64,000 bases of DNA. Source: Rubrivivax benzoatilyticus JA2 = ATCC BAA-35 (GTDB lineage Bacteria; Pseudomonadota; Gammaproteobacteria; Burkholderiales; Burkholderiaceae_C). Position numbers and translations under genes: made by a program. The stretch covers positions 1-64,000 of the forward strand of contig NZ_AEWG01000076.1 of the NCBI RefSeq assembly GCF_000190375.1. Direction: 5' to 3'. The first letter of the stretch is position 1. Every line of letters begins with the position of its first letter. Shown here in pieces: positions 27,672-39,375 of this stretch. The notes below the pieces were generated by a model. The model searched no databases and was not told the origin of the DNA. It saw only the letters and a program-made list of their open reading frames with translations.

Positions 27672-28646
27672 ATGGAAGTGCTGATCGTCGAGCCGCTGGA
27701 GCAGCGGGCGCTCGACTGGCTTGGCAAGCGACGTGCCGTTCACCTCGACCCGTCGCTGGCTTCGGACCCTCGCCGTTTCGAGGCGCTGCTCGCCCGGGCC
27801 CGGGCCGTGGTCGTGCCGCCGACGATGGCGATGGACGCGCGCCTGCTGCTGTCCGCGCCGGGGCTGCGTGCGGTCGGCCGGCTCGAGGGCGGCCCCGGCA
27901 CGATCGACCTGATCACCTGCGAGAGCGCCGGCATCGCCGTCGTGCAGCCGGCCGGCGCGGGGTCGGTGGCCGAGGCCGAGTTCGCCACCGCCGCGATGCT
28001 GCAGCTGCTGCGCCGCGTGCCGGTGCACGAGGGTCACGGCGTCTTCGTCGGCCGCGAGCTGTCGTCGTCGACGGTGGGCATCGTCGGCATGTCGCCGACG
28101 GCGCGGCTGCTGTCGCAGCTGGCCGGCAACTTCGGCGCGCGGGTCGTCGGCTACGACCCGGCGCTGCACGCCTCGGATCTCGCCTGGCGCCAGGCCGGCA
28201 TCCGCCCGGTGCCGCTGGTCGAGCTGCTCGAGACCTGCGACGTCGTCGTCGTGCTGCTCGCCTACTACTCGCGTTATCACGGCCTGCTCGGCGAGCGCCT
28301 GCTCGAGAGCTGCAAGCGTGACCAGGTGATGGTCTGCCTGTCGCCCGCGGCGCTGTTCGACGAGGCGGCGCTGGCTGCGGCGCTGAAGAGCGGGCGCATC
28401 GCCGCGGCCTGGTTCGACCGGCTGGAACCCGGCTGGCTGGACCCCGGGCGGCCGCTGAGCGAGGTCGACACCTTGCACGTCACGCCGCGGCTCGCGCCGT
28501 CGACACGCGAGGCGCGGGCCCGCGGCGCCTGGGCTCTGGTGCGCCGGCTGGATTCGCTGCTGGGGGTCGCCGACCCCCAGGCGGCGTTCAGCGAGACGGT
28601 GCCAGACGTGCTCGTTGGGCTTGCAGGCGGTCCAGCGCCTGCGTGA
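27672..28646 (+). CDS. Degenerate D-2-hydroxyacid dehydrogenase-like protein
   Basis: A 324-residue protein with the two-domain layout of the D-isomer 2-hydroxyacid dehydrogenase family. Key residues are changed. The Rossmann loop G-x-G-x-x-G reads GMSPTA (in [12 protein letters not shown]). The catalytic Arg of the family motif is Pro ([12 protein letters not shown]). The catalytic His is Arg (VTPRLAPST). The Glu before EPGW and the NAD-ribose Asp in GYDPAL remain. It is thus unlikely to be a normal dehydrogenase and may bind a ligand or regulate. The last 59 bases overlap the convergent valS end. Function unknown. Confidence 0.75.
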   Translation: MEVLIVEPLEQRALDWLGKRRAVHLDPSLASDPRRFEALLARARAVVVPPTMAMDARLLLSAPGLRAVGRLEGGPGTIDLITCESAGIAVVQPAGAGSVAEAEFATAAMLQLLRRVPVHEGHGVFVGRELSSSTVGIVGMSPTARLLSQLAGNFGARVVGYDPALHASDLAWRQAGIRPVPLVELLETCDVVVVLLAYYSRYHGLLGERLLESCKRDQVMVCLSPAALFDEAALAAALKSGRIAAAWFDRLEPGWLDPGRPLSEVDTLHVTPRLAPSTREARARGAWALVRRLDSLLGVADPQAAFSETVPDVLVGLAGGPAPA

Positions 28647-31422
28647 AGCCGTCCAGCCGCGCCTTTTCCTGCTCGACCACGGCCGCCGGCGCACGCGCGA
28701 CGAAGCTCTCGTTGGCGAGCTTGGCGCGGGCCTTCGTGATCTCGCCTTCCAGCCGCGTGATCTCCTTGCCCAGGCGGGCGAGTTCGGCCTCGACGTCGAT
28801 CTCGACGTGCAGCGCCAGCCGCAGGCCGCCGGCCAGCGCCACCGGCGCGGTCTGCGTCGCGGCGGCGAAGGCCGCCTCGTCGGCCGGCACACGCACCTCG
28901 GCCAGGCGCGCCAGCGCCTTCAGCAGCGGTGCGGCCTGCTCGACGAAGGCTGCGTCGCCGAACGCGACCAGCGGCACACGCTCGGCCGGCGACAGGTTCA
29001 TCTCGCTGCGCAGGTTGCGCACCACGCCGACCACGGCCTTCAGCCGTGCCACCCACTCGTCGGCCGCAGCGTCGATCTTCTCCGGCTGGGCGACGGGGTA
29101 GGGCGCGCCGGCGACCGAGTCGGCCACCTTGCGGCCGGCCACCGGCGCGACCGTGTCCCACAGCTCGGCGGTGATGAACGGCGCGATCGGGTGCAGCAGG
29201 CGCAGCACGGTCTCGAGCACGCGGATCAGCGTGCGCCGCGTCGCGCGCTGCGCGGCGGCGTCGCCGGTGGCGATCTGCACCTTGGCGATCTCGAGGTACC
29301 AGTCGCAGTACTCGTCCCAGACGAAGGCGTAGATCGTGTTGGCGACGTTGTCCAGGCGGTACTCGGTGAAGCCCTGGGCCACCGCCTGCTCGACACGCTG
29401 CAGCTCGCTGACGATCCAGCGGTCGGCCGGCGAGAACGTCATGTACTCGCCGCAGCTGCCGCTGGCGCAGGCCGCGTCGGCCTGCTCGCCGAGGCCGCAG
29501 TCCTGGCCTTCGCAGTTCATCAGCACGAAACGCGTGGCGTTCCAGAGCTTGTTGCAGAAGTTGCGGTAGCCCTCGCAGCGCTTGGCGTCGAAGTTGATGT
29601 TGCGGCCCAGGCTGGCGTAGCTGGCCATCGTGAAGCGCAGCGCATCGGCGCCGAACCCGGGGATGCCGGCCGGGAACTCCTTCTCGGTCTCCTTGCGCAC
29701 ACGCGGCGCGGTCTCGGGGCGGCGCAGGCCGGTGGTGCGCTTGTCCAGCAGCGCCGGCAGCTCGATGCCGTCGATCAGGTCGACCGGGTCGAGCACGTTG
29801 CCTTCGCTCTTGCTCATCTTCTTGCCCTGCGCATCGCGCACCAGGCCGTGGATGTAGACGTCGCGGAACGGCACCTTGCCGGTGAAGTGCGTCGTCATCA
29901 TGATCATCCGGGCGACCCAGAAGAAGATGATGTCGAAGCCGGTGACGAGCACCGACGACGGCAGGAACAGGTCCTGCTCGACGGTCTTGTCGGGCCAGCC
30001 CAGCGTCGAGAACGGCACCAGCGCCGACGAGTACCAGGTGTCGAGCACGTCCTCGTCGCGCTTGAGCTCACCGGTGTAGCCGGCCGCCGCGGCGCGTTCA
30101 CGCGCTTCTTCCTCGCTGCGTGCGACGAACATCTCGCCGCCCGTACCGTACCAGGCCGGGATCTGGTGGCCCCACCAGAGCTGGCGGCTGATGCACCAGT
30201 CCTGGATGTTGTTCATCCAGTGGTTGTAGGTGTTGACCCACTGCTCCGGCACGAAACGCACCTGGCCCGAGGACACGGCGTCGATCGCCTTGGCAGCGAT
30301 GCTCTTGCCGTCGGCGCCGGGCTTGTTGACGGCGACGAACCACTGGTCGGTCAGCATCGGCTCGACGATCTGGCCGGTGCGTTCGCAGCGCGGCACCATC
30401 AGGCGGTGCTTCTTGGTCTCGACGAGCAGGCCCAGGGCCTCCAGGTCGGCGACGACACGCTTGCGCGCCTCGAAGCGGTCCAGGCCGCGGTAGGCCTCGG
30501 GCGCGTTGTCGTTGATCGTCGCCTGCAGCGTCAGCACGCCGATCGACGGCAGGCCGTGGCGCTGGCCGACGGCCCAGTCGTTGGCGTCGTGCGCCGGCGT
30601 CACCTTGACGACGCCGGTGCCGAACTCGCGGTCGACGTAGGCGTCGGCGATGACCGGGATCGTGCGCTCGGTGAGCGGCAGTTTCACGCGCTTGCCGATC
30701 AGCGCCGTGTAGCGCTCGTCCTCGGGGTGCACCATCACCGCGGTGTCGCCGAGCATGGTCTCGGGCCGCGTCGTCGCGACGACCAGGCTGCCCGAGCCGT
30801 CTTCCAGCGGGTAGCGGATGTGCCAGAGGAAACCGTCTTCCTCTTCGCTGGCGACCTCCAGGTCGGAGACCGCGGACTGCAGCACCGGGTCCCAGCTCAC
30901 CAGGCGCTGGCCGCGGTAGATCAGGCCTTCTTCATAGAGGCGCACGAAGGTCTCGGTGACGACGCGCGAGAGCTTGTCGTCCATCGTGAAGTACTCGTGG
31001 TCCCAGCTGACGCTGTCGCCGAGGCGGCGCATCTGGCGCGTGATCGTCGCGCCCGAGGCATGTTTCCAGTCCCAGACGCGGGCGACGAAGTTCTTGCGGC
31101 CGAGCTCGTGGCGCGACTCCCCGACGGCCTGCAGCTGGCGCTCGACGACGATCTGCGTGGCGATGCCGGCGTGGTCGGTGCCGGGGACCCACAGCGTGTT
31201 GAAGCCGCGCATCCGGTGGTAGCGCGTCAGCGAGTCCATGATCGTCTGGTTGAACGCGTGCCCCATGTGCAGCGTGCCGGTGACGTTGGGCGGCGGCAGC
31301 TGGATGCAGAACGAGGGCTTGGCGGTGTCCAGCGTCGGCGCGTGCGCGCCGCTGGATTCCCAGACCGGGGCCCAGCGGGCTTCGATGGCGGCGGGTTCGA
31401 ACGACTTGGCGAGTTCGGGCAT
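28588..31422 (-). CDS. valS: Valyl-tRNA synthetase
   Basis: A 944-residue class Ia synthetase that charges tRNA-Val and edits threonine. The HIGH motif is in [15 protein letters not shown] (about residues 43-57) and KMSKS in [10 protein letters not shown]. The CP1 editing domain contains [13 protein letters not shown] and [18 protein letters not shown]. The anticodon-binding domain and the C-terminal coiled coil ([18 protein letters not shown], about 880-940) complete it. The start at 31422 gives [10 protein letters not shown]; the frame continues upstream but without family similarity. The final 59 bases overlap the dehydrogenase-like gene on the other strand. Confidence 0.97.
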   Translation of the reverse strand: MPELAKSFEPAAIEARWAPVWESSGAHAPTLDTAKPSFCIQLPPPNVTGTLHMGHAFNQTIMDSLTRYHRMRGFNTLWVPGTDHAGIATQIVVERQLQAVGESRHELGRKNFVARVWDWKHASGATITRQMRRLGDSVSWDHEYFTMDDKLSRVVTETFVRLYEEGLIYRGQRLVSWDPVLQSAVSDLEVASEEEDGFLWHIRYPLEDGSGSLVVATTRPETMLGDTAVMVHPEDERYTALIGKRVKLPLTERTIPVIADAYVDREFGTGVVKVTPAHDANDWAVGQRHGLPSIGVLTLQATINDNAPEAYRGLDRFEARKRVVADLEALGLLVETKKHRLMVPRCERTGQIVEPMLTDQWFVAVNKPGADGKSIAAKAIDAVSSGQVRFVPEQWVNTYNHWMNNIQDWCISRQLWWGHQIPAWYGTGGEMFVARSEEEARERAAAAGYTGELKRDEDVLDTWYSSALVPFSTLGWPDKTVEQDLFLPSSVLVTGFDIIFFWVARMIMMTTHFTGKVPFRDVYIHGLVRDAQGKKMSKSEGNVLDPVDLIDGIELPALLDKRTTGLRRPETAPRVRKETEKEFPAGIPGFGADALRFTMASYASLGRNINFDAKRCEGYRNFCNKLWNATRFVLMNCEGQDCGLGEQADAACASGSCGEYMTFSPADRWIVSELQRVEQAVAQGFTEYRLDNVANTIYAFVWDEYCDWYLEIAKVQIATGDAAAQRATRRTLIRVLETVLRLLHPIAPFITAELWDTVAPVAGRKVADSVAGAPYPVAQPEKIDAAADEWVARLKAVVGVVRNLRSEMNLSPAERVPLVAFGDAAFVEQAAPLLKALARLAEVRVPADEAAFAAATQTAPVALAGGLRLALHVEIDVEAELARLGKEITRLEGEITKARAKLANESFVARAPAAVVEQEKARLDGFTQALDRLQAQRARLAPSR

Positions 31423-31527
31423 GGGGCTCGTCGGCGGAAGGACGCCGCGGCGCGCACGGACGGCGCGCGCGGGCGGACGATTGGGGGAAGATCGGGATTG
31501 TAGGTTGCCGCCCCCAGGAGATCCGCC

Positions 31528-32883
31528 TTGAGCCAGACCGTCCGTGTGTCGTCGTCCACCGTCCTGCGCCGCGCCGCGCTGGCGCTGCTGCCCGCCCTGC
31601 TGGCGGCCTGCGGCGGCGGCGGCGGCGGCGACACCGGCGGCGAGTGCAGCGTGCGCGCGCGCCAGGTCTGGCTGCGCGACTACATGGCCGACTGGTACTT
31701 CTGGTACCGGATCTCGCCGCGTCCCGACCCGGCCGGCTACACGACCGTGGACGGCTACTTCGACGCGCTGCTGTACACCGGCAGCAGCGCCGACTTCCCG
31801 GCCGACCGCTGGAGCTACGTCGACAGCACCGCCGACTTCAACCGCTTCTGGGGCGAGGGCCGCACGATGGGCTACGGCCTGTCGGTCGCCGGCCTCGAGG
31901 TCGAGGGCCGCCCCGACCAGCCGCTGTACGTGCGGGCGGTGGAGCCGAACTCCGACGCGGCGCGGCGCGGCGTGGTGCGCGGTGACGAGATCGTCTCGAT
32001 CAACGGCATCGGCGCCTCGGCGCTGATCAGCGACGGCAGCTTCTCGGTGCTGACCGCCAACGCCGTCGGCGACACGCTGGCGCTGGTGCTGCGCCGCGAC
32101 GGCGCGACGCGTGACGTCAGCGTCACGGCCTCCGAGTACGCGCTGGCGCCGGTGCCGGTGACGACGACGCTGACGACCCCCGGCGGGCGCAAGCTGGGCT
32201 ACGTCGTCGTCAAGGACATGATCTCGCAGGTCAACACGCCGCTGGCCCAGGCCTTCTCGTCGTTTGCCGCCGCCGGCGTGGACGAGGTCGTGCTCGACCT
32301 GCGCTACAACGGCGGCGGCCTGGTGTCGGTCGGCACGACGGTCGCGTCCTACGTCGCCGGCGCCGCCAAGGCGGGCCAGGCCTACGCCCGGCTGCTCTAC
32401 AACGACCGCCACCCGGGCAGCAACCAGAGCTTCCTGTTCCAGAACCCGGCTGCCGCAGCCGGCGTGTCGCGTGTGTTCGTGCTCGTCGGCCCGCGCACCT
32501 GCTCGGCCAGCGAGCAGGTCATCAACGGCCTGCGCGGCGTCGGCATCGAGGTCGTGGCGATCGGCGACACCACCTGCGGCAAGCCCGTCGGCTTCCTGCC
32601 CGAGGACGACGGCTGCGGCAGCACCTACAGCGTCGTCAACTTCGAGTCGGTCAACGCCCGCTACGAAGGGCGCTACTTCGACGGCTTCGCGCCGACCTGC
32701 GCCGTGGCCGAGGACTTCACGCGAGCGCTGGGCGCCGCCGCCGAGCCGCTGCTGGCCGCGGCGGCCTCCTACGCCGACACCGGCGCCTGCCCGGCCGGGG
32801 CCCGCGCCCGGGCGATGGCGGCGCCGCAGCGCGGCTGGCGCCAGCCCGAGCCCGACGAGCGCCGCGGCATGATCGCGCGCTGA
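31528..32883 (+). CDS. S41-family (C-terminal processing) peptidase, lipoprotein
   Basis: A 451-residue putative lipoprotein protease. TTG at 31528 is the start, with AGGAG eight bases before. The signal peptide ends [14 protein letters not shown] (lipobox AAC). A PDZ-like domain lies at about 115-195 ([26 protein letters not shown]). The S41 core has [11 protein letters not shown], the Ser326 nucleophile in RTCSASEQ and Lys352 in TTCGKPVGF. It resembles periplasmic tail-specific proteases but has no processing-protease N-terminus. Two extra Cys in the core may form a disulfide. Substrate unknown. It is divergent from valS. Confidence 0.85.
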   Translation: MSQTVRVSSSTVLRRAALALLPALLAACGGGGGGDTGGECSVRARQVWLRDYMADWYFWYRISPRPDPAGYTTVDGYFDALLYTGSSADFPADRWSYVDSTADFNRFWGEGRTMGYGLSVAGLEVEGRPDQPLYVRAVEPNSDAARRGVVRGDEIVSINGIGASALISDGSFSVLTANAVGDTLALVLRRDGATRDVSVTASEYALAPVPVTTTLTTPGGRKLGYVVVKDMISQVNTPLAQAFSSFAAAGVDEVVLDLRYNGGGLVSVGTTVASYVAGAAKAGQAYARLLYNDRHPGSNQSFLFQNPAAAAGVSRVFVLVGPRTCSASEQVINGLRGVGIEVVAIGDTTCGKPVGFLPEDDGCGSTYSVVNFESVNARYEGRYFDGFAPTCAVAEDFTRALGAAAEPLLAAAASYADTGACPAGARARAMAAPQRGWRQPEPDERRGMIAR

Positions 32884-32902
32884 CGGCGCCGGAGCGCGCC
32901 GC

Positions 32903-34504
32903 TCAGGCGGCCGGCTGCGCGCCGGGCACGACGCGGTTCTTGCCGCTGCGCTTGGCCTCGTAGAGCCGGGCGTCGGCGGCGGCCACCAGCGCTTGGCGGC
33001 CGTCGGCCTCCTCGCGTTCGGCCAGGCCCGTCGACAGCGTCACGCGCTGCAGCTCCGGCGCGACGGCCGACCAGTCGTGGGCCTCGACGGCCGCACGCAT
33101 CGCCTCGCAGGCGCGCAGCGCGTCGTTGGCCGAGGCTTCGACGAAGACGACGCAGAACTCCTCGCCGCCGTAGCGTGCGACGAGGTCGATGTCGCGGCAG
33201 TGCGCACGCAGCAGCGTCGCCACCTCGCGCAGCACGGCGTCGCCGGCGGCGTGGCCGTGGCGGTCGTTGATGCGCTTGAAGTCGTCGATGTCGATCATCG
33301 CCACCGCCAGCGCGTGGCCGTGGCGTGCGGCGCGCGCGTACTCGTCGCGCAGGCGCTCGTCGAGCTGGCGCCGGTTGGCGACGCCGGTCAGCGGGTCGGT
33401 GCGCGTCTGCTCGGCCAGGCGCGCGCTCTCCAGCCGGGCCATCGCCGCGTCGTGGCGCGCGCGGGCCACGTCGTACTGCACCTGCAGCGCACGCAGCTTG
33501 CGGTCGGAGTCCTCGTTGAACTGCGCGCGCTCGGCTTGGTGGAAGGCCTCGTGCTGCGCGAGCGCGGCCTCGAAGCGGCCGGCCTTCTTGTGCAGCGCCC
33601 ACAGCGCCTTGTGCGCGCGTGCGACGTGCTGGCGGCTGCCGCGTTCGAGCGCGATCCGCACCGCACGCTCCAGCGACTCGCAGGCTCCGGCGTCGTCGCC
33701 GTCGGCAGCCTGCAGCTCGCCCTGCAGCACGAGGGCGAAACACTCGGCGTTCGGGTAGCCCGCCGCCTGGGCCCGCGGCACGACCTCGGCCAGCGCGGCG
33801 CGCGCCTCGTCGCGCCGGGCCAGCGCGAGCAGCGGCTCGACCATGTTCAGCCGCGCGATGACGCAGCCGCCCGCGGGCTCGGGCTGGCCGGCGTCGATCT
33901 CGATCGCCTGCCGCAGGTGCTGCAGCGCCTCCTCGTGGCGGCCGAGGTTCTTGCAGTTGATGCCCATGTTGTTGAGCACGTGCACGCTGCGTGCGGCGTC
34001 GCCGGCCCGCTCGTAGAGCGCCAGCGCCTCGCGGTACTGCACCAGGCCGGCTTCCGGATCGCCGCCCTTGGACAGCACGACGCCGATGCTCAGCAGCGTG
34101 CCGGCGAGCTGGACGGGGTCGCCCAGCGTTCTGGCGATCTCGGCCGAACGCGAGCCCCATTCGAGCGCGGCATCGAGCACGCCGGCCTCGTCGCAGGCGA
34201 TGGCCAGCGCACGCAGCACCTGGCATTCGAGCTGCAGTTCGCCGGACGGCACCAGGCCACGAGCGGCCTGCAGCTCGTCCAGCGCTTCGGCATGGCGGCC
34301 GAGGAAGCTCAGCCCCAGGCCGCGCACACGCCGTGCCGCGGCCAGCGTCGCCAGCGGCAGCGCGGCCGACAGCGCCAGCGCCTGGTCGGCCAGGTGCAGC
34401 GTCTGCGCCGGCCGGGTGTAGTAGAGCTTCTCGGCCTCGGCGAGCAGCGTGCCGGCCTCGCGGTCGGCCGCTTCGGGGCTGTCCTGGGCGGCCGGGGTGT
34501 TCAC
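32903..34504 (-). CDS. TPR-GGDEF diguanylate cyclase
   Basis: A 533-residue cytosolic protein with no membrane segment. Residues about 20-330 are tetratricopeptide-like helices ([43 protein letters not shown], and so on). A short linker leads to a GGDEF domain at about 365-525: [38 protein letters not shown] and the active-site RYGGEEF. It should make cyclic di-GMP from GTP, with TPR helices sensing a partner. No RxxD inhibitory site is evident. The GTG start lies one base beyond the guaC stop, so the two are translated together. No ribosome site is apparent for this GTG. Confidence 0.88.
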   Translation of the reverse strand: MNTPAAQDSPEAADREAGTLLAEAEKLYYTRPAQTLHLADQALALSAALPLATLAAARRVRGLGLSFLGRHAEALDELQAARGLVPSGELQLECQVLRALAIACDEAGVLDAALEWGSRSAEIARTLGDPVQLAGTLLSIGVVLSKGGDPEAGLVQYREALALYERAGDAARSVHVLNNMGINCKNLGRHEEALQHLRQAIEIDAGQPEPAGGCVIARLNMVEPLLALARRDEARAALAEVVPRAQAAGYPNAECFALVLQGELQAADGDDAGACESLERAVRIALERGSRQHVARAHKALWALHKKAGRFEAALAQHEAFHQAERAQFNEDSDRKLRALQVQYDVARARHDAAMARLESARLAEQTRTDPLTGVANRRQLDERLRDEYARAARHGHALAVAMIDIDDFKRINDRHGHAAGDAVLREVATLLRAHCRDIDLVARYGGEEFCVVFVEASANDALRACEAMRAAVEAHDWSAVAPELQRVTLSTGLAEREEADGRQALVAAADARLYEAKRSGKNRVVPGAQPAA

Positions 34505-34505
34505 G

Positions 34506-35483
34506 TCACATGAACAGGTGTTCGCCGGCGTTCTCGCCGCCGAGGATCACGTAGTTGACCTTCTTCAGGTCGGCCAGCGTGCTGCCGCCGGCGTAGCTGA
34601 TCGAGCTCTGCAGGTCCTCGCGCATCTCGCGCAGCGTGTCGGCCAGGCGGCCCTTGATCGGCTCGAGGATGCGCTTGCCCTCGACGTGCTTGTACTCGCC
34701 CTTGTTGAAGTCGCTGGCCGAGCCGTAGTACTCCTTGTAGAGCTTGCCGTCGACCTCGACGGTCTGGCCCGGGCTCTCCTCGTGGCCGGCGAACAGCGAG
34801 CCGATCATGACCATCGTCGCGCCGAAGCGCACGCTCTTGGCGATGTCGCCGTGGTGGCGGATGCCGCCGTCGGCGATGATCGGCTTGGTCGCCACGCGAG
34901 CGCACCACTTCAGCGCCGACAGCTGCCAGCCGCCGGTGCCGAAGCCGGTCTTCAGCTTGGTGATGCAGACCTTGCCCGGGCCGACGCCGACCTTGGTCGC
35001 GTCGGCGCCCCAGTTCTCGAGGTCGATGACGGCCTCGGGCGTCGCCACGTTGCCGGCGATGACGAAGGCCTGCGGCAGCCGCGTCTTGATGTGCTCGATC
35101 GTCTTGCGCACGCTCTCGGCGTGGCCGTGGGCGATGTCGATCGTGATGTAGTCGGCGCCGACGCCGTCGGCCGCCAGGCGGTCGATGGTCTCGTGGTCGT
35201 GCGGCTTGACGCCCGAGCTGATCGACACGAACAGGCCCTTGTCGCGCATGCGGCGCGCGAACTCGACGCTGTCGAGGTCGAAACGGTGCATGACGTAGAA
35301 GTGGCCGGATGCGGCGAGCATCTCGGCGATCGTCTCGTCGAGCACCGTCTTCATGTTCGCCGGCACCACCGGCAGCTTGAAGCGGCGTCCGCCGAAGACG
35401 ATCGAGGGGTCGCATTCGCTGCGGCTTTCGACGCGGCATTTGCGCGGCAGCAGCAGGATGTTGTCGTAGTCGAAGATTTCCAT
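34506..35483 (-). CDS. guaC: GMP reductase
   Basis: A 325-residue NADPH-dependent enzyme that deaminates GMP to IMP for purine balance. It has an IMPDH-like barrel: [20 protein letters not shown] at the start, GIGPGKVC-type loop here [20 protein letters not shown] (catalytic Cys in GKVCIT), and [19 protein letters not shown]. The sequence belongs to the type common in Firmicutes rather than to E. coli GuaC (347 residues). ATG at 35483 starts MEIFDYDNI, although the frame is open further up. The next gene, a diguanylate cyclase, starts one base after its stop. Confidence 0.93.
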   Translation of the reverse strand: MEIFDYDNILLLPRKCRVESRSECDPSIVFGGRRFKLPVVPANMKTVLDETIAEMLAASGHFYVMHRFDLDSVEFARRMRDKGLFVSISSGVKPHDHETIDRLAADGVGADYITIDIAHGHAESVRKTIEHIKTRLPQAFVIAGNVATPEAVIDLENWGADATKVGVGPGKVCITKLKTGFGTGGWQLSALKWCARVATKPIIADGGIRHHGDIAKSVRFGATMVMIGSLFAGHEESPGQTVEVDGKLYKEYYGSASDFNKGEYKHVEGKRILEPIKGRLADTLREMREDLQSSISYAGGSTLADLKKVNYVILGGENAGEHLFM

Positions 35484-35717
35484 GGCCGGGCTCCGTGATC
35501 CGTGAGAGGCGATGGACCCGGCTGCAGGGCGCCGGCGGCGGCGCGCGCACTGAATCGGCGGCCGGTGTGCCGGACGCAAGAAATCGAGTCCGGTGACCGA
35601 TTCTACGCAGCGGCGCGCGGCGGGCGCGGCGCGGGGTTCTCCGAAGGACCTGCGTGTTACGCTGCGTGTCAGAGGTGACCAGGGACCGGAACGACGGGAC
35701 GCGAGCCGGTCAGCGCC

Positions 35718-38700
35718 ATGAACACTGCCATCGAGGAGCTGGGCCAGCGGCTTCGGCAGGAGCGCATCGCGCTCGCGTTGCTGTTGCTGGCCGTCGCGCT
35801 GGTGCTTGCCTGGGCACGGGTCCGCGCACGTGACGACGCCCTGGAGGCGGAGGGCGCGCGCCTGGCCGACCAGGCCAGCGCGGTGCGCGAGGTGCTGGCG
35901 CTGCAGGTCGGCGCGACGCGTTCCGCGTTGATCGCGCTGCGCTCCGGCCTTGCCGGCCCGACCGGCGCCGCACCGCTGCGTGCCTTCGCCGCCGCCACGC
36001 CCCAGGTCGGCGACGTGCTCCGGCTGGATGCCGCGGGCCGCGTGCTTGCCTCCAGCCGCGACATCCCCGCCGGCGCGACGGTCCCGGTGCTGCCGGCGTC
36101 ACGCGACCCGGACCTGCTGTACCTGCTGCCGCCCGACGAGGACGAGCGCGGCCGGCGCCGGCTGCTGATGCTGCTGACGATGCCCGACGGCGGCTGGCTG
36201 GGCACCGAGCTCGACGCCGCGCATGCCGAGGCCGTGCTCGGCGCGGTGCGCTACGCGCCTGACATGCAGGTGTCGCTGGCGCACGGTGGCGGGCGCTTGC
36301 TGCTGAGCGTGCCGCCGGTGCCCGGACAGGCCGGCGTCGACCTGGCGCGCAGCAGCCCGGCGTTCGCCGCCCACCGCGGCAGCGGCCGCAACCTGAGCGT
36401 GCAGCGCGCGCGCAGCGTGCTGTCGGGCGACGAGCGCCTGTTCGCGCTGGCGACGCTGCGTGCGCCGCAGCTGCCGCTGGGCGGCGACATCGAGTTCGGC
36501 ACCAGCCGCCGCATCGACGCGGTGCTCGAGCCCTGGCGCACGCAGACGCTGCTGGCCGCCGCCGCCTTCTTGCTGGTGTCGGCGCTCGTGGCGGCCGGGC
36601 TGGTGGTCATGCAGCGGCGCCAGCGCCTGGCGCTGGAACAGCTGCGCGTGCAGTCCGAGCGCCTGTCGCTGGCGCTGCGCGGCGCCGACCTGGGGCTCTG
36701 GGACAACGACTGGACACGCGACCACGGCACCGTCAACGAACGCTGGTGCGAGATCCTCGGGCTGCCGCCGTCCGACGGCCGCGACATGCGGGCGGTCTGG
36801 ATCGAGCGCCTGCACCCCGACGACCGCGATTCGGTGCTCGAGGCCGAGCGCCGTCATCTCGAAGGCCACAGCCCGGCCTACGAGGTGCTCTACCGCTTGC
36901 GCCACGCCGACGGACGCTGGATCTGGGTGCTCGACCGCGGCAAGGTGCTGCAGCGTGATGCCGACGGCCGGCCGCTGCGCATGGCCGGCACGCTGCTGGA
37001 CATCGACACCCGCATGCGCGAGCAGCAGGCGCTGGCGGCCAGCGAACGCCGGCTGGCGATCACGCTGCGCTCGATCGGCGACGGCGTCGTCGTCACCGAC
37101 CGCGACGGCTGCGTCACGCGCATGAACACGATGGCCGAACGCCTGACCGGCTGGAGCGAGGCCGACGCGCTGGGCCGGCCGCTGACCGAGGTCTTCCGCA
37201 TCGTCAACCAGCGCACCGGCGAGCCGGTGCCCAACCCGGCCGAGCAGGTCATCGCCACCGGCCGCATCGTCGCGCTGGCCAACGACACGGCGCTGCTGGC
37301 GCGCGACGGCCGGCGTCTGTACATCGAGGACAGCGCCGCGCCGATCCCCGGCGACGACGGCGGCGTCACCGGCGTCGTGCTCGTCTTCAGCGACGTCACC
37401 GAACGCTACGTCGCCCGCCAGGCGCTGCGCGAGCGCGAGCGGCTGCTGGCCGGCATCACCGACGCGCTGCCGGGCCCGGTGGCGCGGCTGGACCTGGACG
37501 GCCGCTACCGCTTCGCCAGCGCCGCCTACCGCGACTGGTTCGGACTCGACCCGGCGACCGTCGTCGGCCGCAGCATTCCCGAGGTGCTGGGCGAGCCCCT
37601 GCACCGCTTCGGGCTGCCCTACCTGCGCCGGGTGCGTGCCGGCGAGGCGGTGCGTTTCGACCTGCCGATGAAGACCGCCGACGGCCAGCAGCGCCACGCC
37701 CTGGTCACGCTGCTGCCCGACCGCGACGCCGACGGCACCGTCTGCGGCCACTTCGCCGTCACCTTCGATATCGGCGAGCTCAAGCGCACCGAGGAGGCGC
37801 TGCGCGCCAGCGAGCGCAGGTTGCGCGCGCTGCTGGACAACCTGATGACCGGCGTCGTTGTGCACGAGCCCGACCTGCGTGTGCGCGAGGCCAATGCCGC
37901 GGCGCTGGCCATGCTCGGGCTGGCCGACCAGCAGGCGCTGCGCGATCGTCCCGAGGCCGACTGGCAGGTCGTCGACGAACTCGGCGAGCCGCTGACGCAC
38001 GACGAGCTGCCGGCGCCGCGCGTGCGCCGCAGCGGCCGGCGCATCGCCGACATGGTGATCGGCCTGCGCCGCCCCGACGGCCGCCAGCTCTGGGCGCTGT
38101 GCAACGCCGTGCCGCTGGTCGACGACGACGGCCGGCTCGAGTCCATCGTCGTCGCCTTCGCCGACATCACCGCGCGGCGCGAGGCCGAGCGCCTGGAGCG
38201 CCGGCTGCGCGACACGCAGAAGATGGAGGCCATCGGCACGCTGGCCGGCGGCATCGCGCACGACTTCAACAACATCCTCGCCGGCATCCTGGGCCGGCTG
38301 ACGCTGGCGCGCGAGGACGCGGCCGCGTCGCGCCCGGTGCACGAACACCTGGACCAGGCGATGCAGGCCGGGCTGCGCGCGGTGGCGCTGGTGCGCAAGA
38401 TCCTCGAGTTCAGCCGCGGCGAGACCGGCGCGATGACGCTGCAGCCGGCCGCGCCGGTCATCGAGGAGACGCTGGGCATGCTGCGCGCGATGGTGCCGCC
38501 CGGCGTGCAGCTGCAGGCCGTGCTGCCTGCCGATCCGGTGGCCGTGCGCGTCGACGGCACCCAGCTGCAGCAGGTGCTGCTGAATCTCGCCACCAACGCC
38601 TGGCATGCGCTGCCGGCCATCGGCGGCCGCGTCGAGGTGGGGCTGGAGCGTCTCGACGCCGCGCAGGCGCGCGCGCTGGGCGAGCCGGCGCTGGCCGAGG

Positions 38701-39366
38701 GCCCCCGTCGCCCATCTCTGGGTGCGCGACGACGGTCACGGCATCGCGCCCGACGTGCTGTCGCGCATCTTCGAGCCCTTCTACACGACCAAGCCGGTGG
38801 GCAAGGGCACCGGGCTGGGCCTGTCGGTGGTGCACGGCATCGTGCTGGCCCACGGTGGTGCGATCCGCGTCGACAGCCGGCTCGACGCCGGCAGCACCTT
38901 CCACGTCTATCTGCCGTCGCCCGAGGCCCCCGAGCCGGCGCCGCCGCCGGTCGTCGGCACGTCCGCGGCGCCTCGGCCCGCGGCCTCGGGCGCGCACGTG
39001 CTGCTCGTCGACGACGACCCGATCGTCGCCGCGGTGCACGGCCAGCTGCTGCGCCGCGCCGGCTACCGCGTGCAGGTCTGCGACTCCGGCCGCGAGGCGC
39101 TGGCGCTGCTGGAGCGCTCGCCGGACGGCTTCGACGCCGTCGTCACCGACCACAACATGCCCGACACCTCGGGTGTCGAGCTCGCGCGCCGCATCGTGCA
39201 GGTGGCGCCGGCGTTGCCGGTGCTGCTGTGCTCGGGCTTCGTCGACGATGCGCTGCACGCCCAGGCCGCCGAGGCCGGCGTGCGTGTCGTCGTGCCCAAG
39301 GAGGACGCCTACGAGCGCCTGGTGCCGGCGCTGGCCACGGTGCTGGCCGCAGGGGGCGGCTCCTAG
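35718..39366 (+). pseudogene. Multi-PAS hybrid histidine kinase with one frameshift
   Basis: Two frames together encode a kinase of about 1216 residues. Frame one (ATG 35718) gives a membrane segment (about residues 15-33), a periplasmic domain, a second membrane segment (276-296), four PAS domains (about 310-815; GDGVVVTDRDG, RWIWVLDRGKV) and the H-box AHDFNNILAG with His near 848. The ATP-binding N-box [12 protein letters not shown] follows. At 38696-38710 (GAGGGCCCCCGTC) the frame must change by one base. The remainder, [33 protein letters not shown] and a response-regulator domain with VVTDHNMPD, runs to the stop at 39366. It may be a broken gene or an assembly error in the G3C5 run. Divergent from guaC; 234 bases between show no gene. 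Confidence 0.8.
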
Positions 39367-39369
39367 AAT
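39364..39369 (+). promoter_or_regulatory. Predicted -10 hexamer of the helicase gene
   Basis: TAGAAT overlaps the kinase stop codon and ends six bases before the helicase ATG at 39376. No clear ribosome site is seen. Confidence 0.35.
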
Positions 39370-39375
39370 CCCGGG

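Noticed and set aside
28615-31503. 962-codon open frame opposite valS
   Set aside because: Same reason: composition is typical of the antisense of a high-GC gene and it has no recognisable domain.
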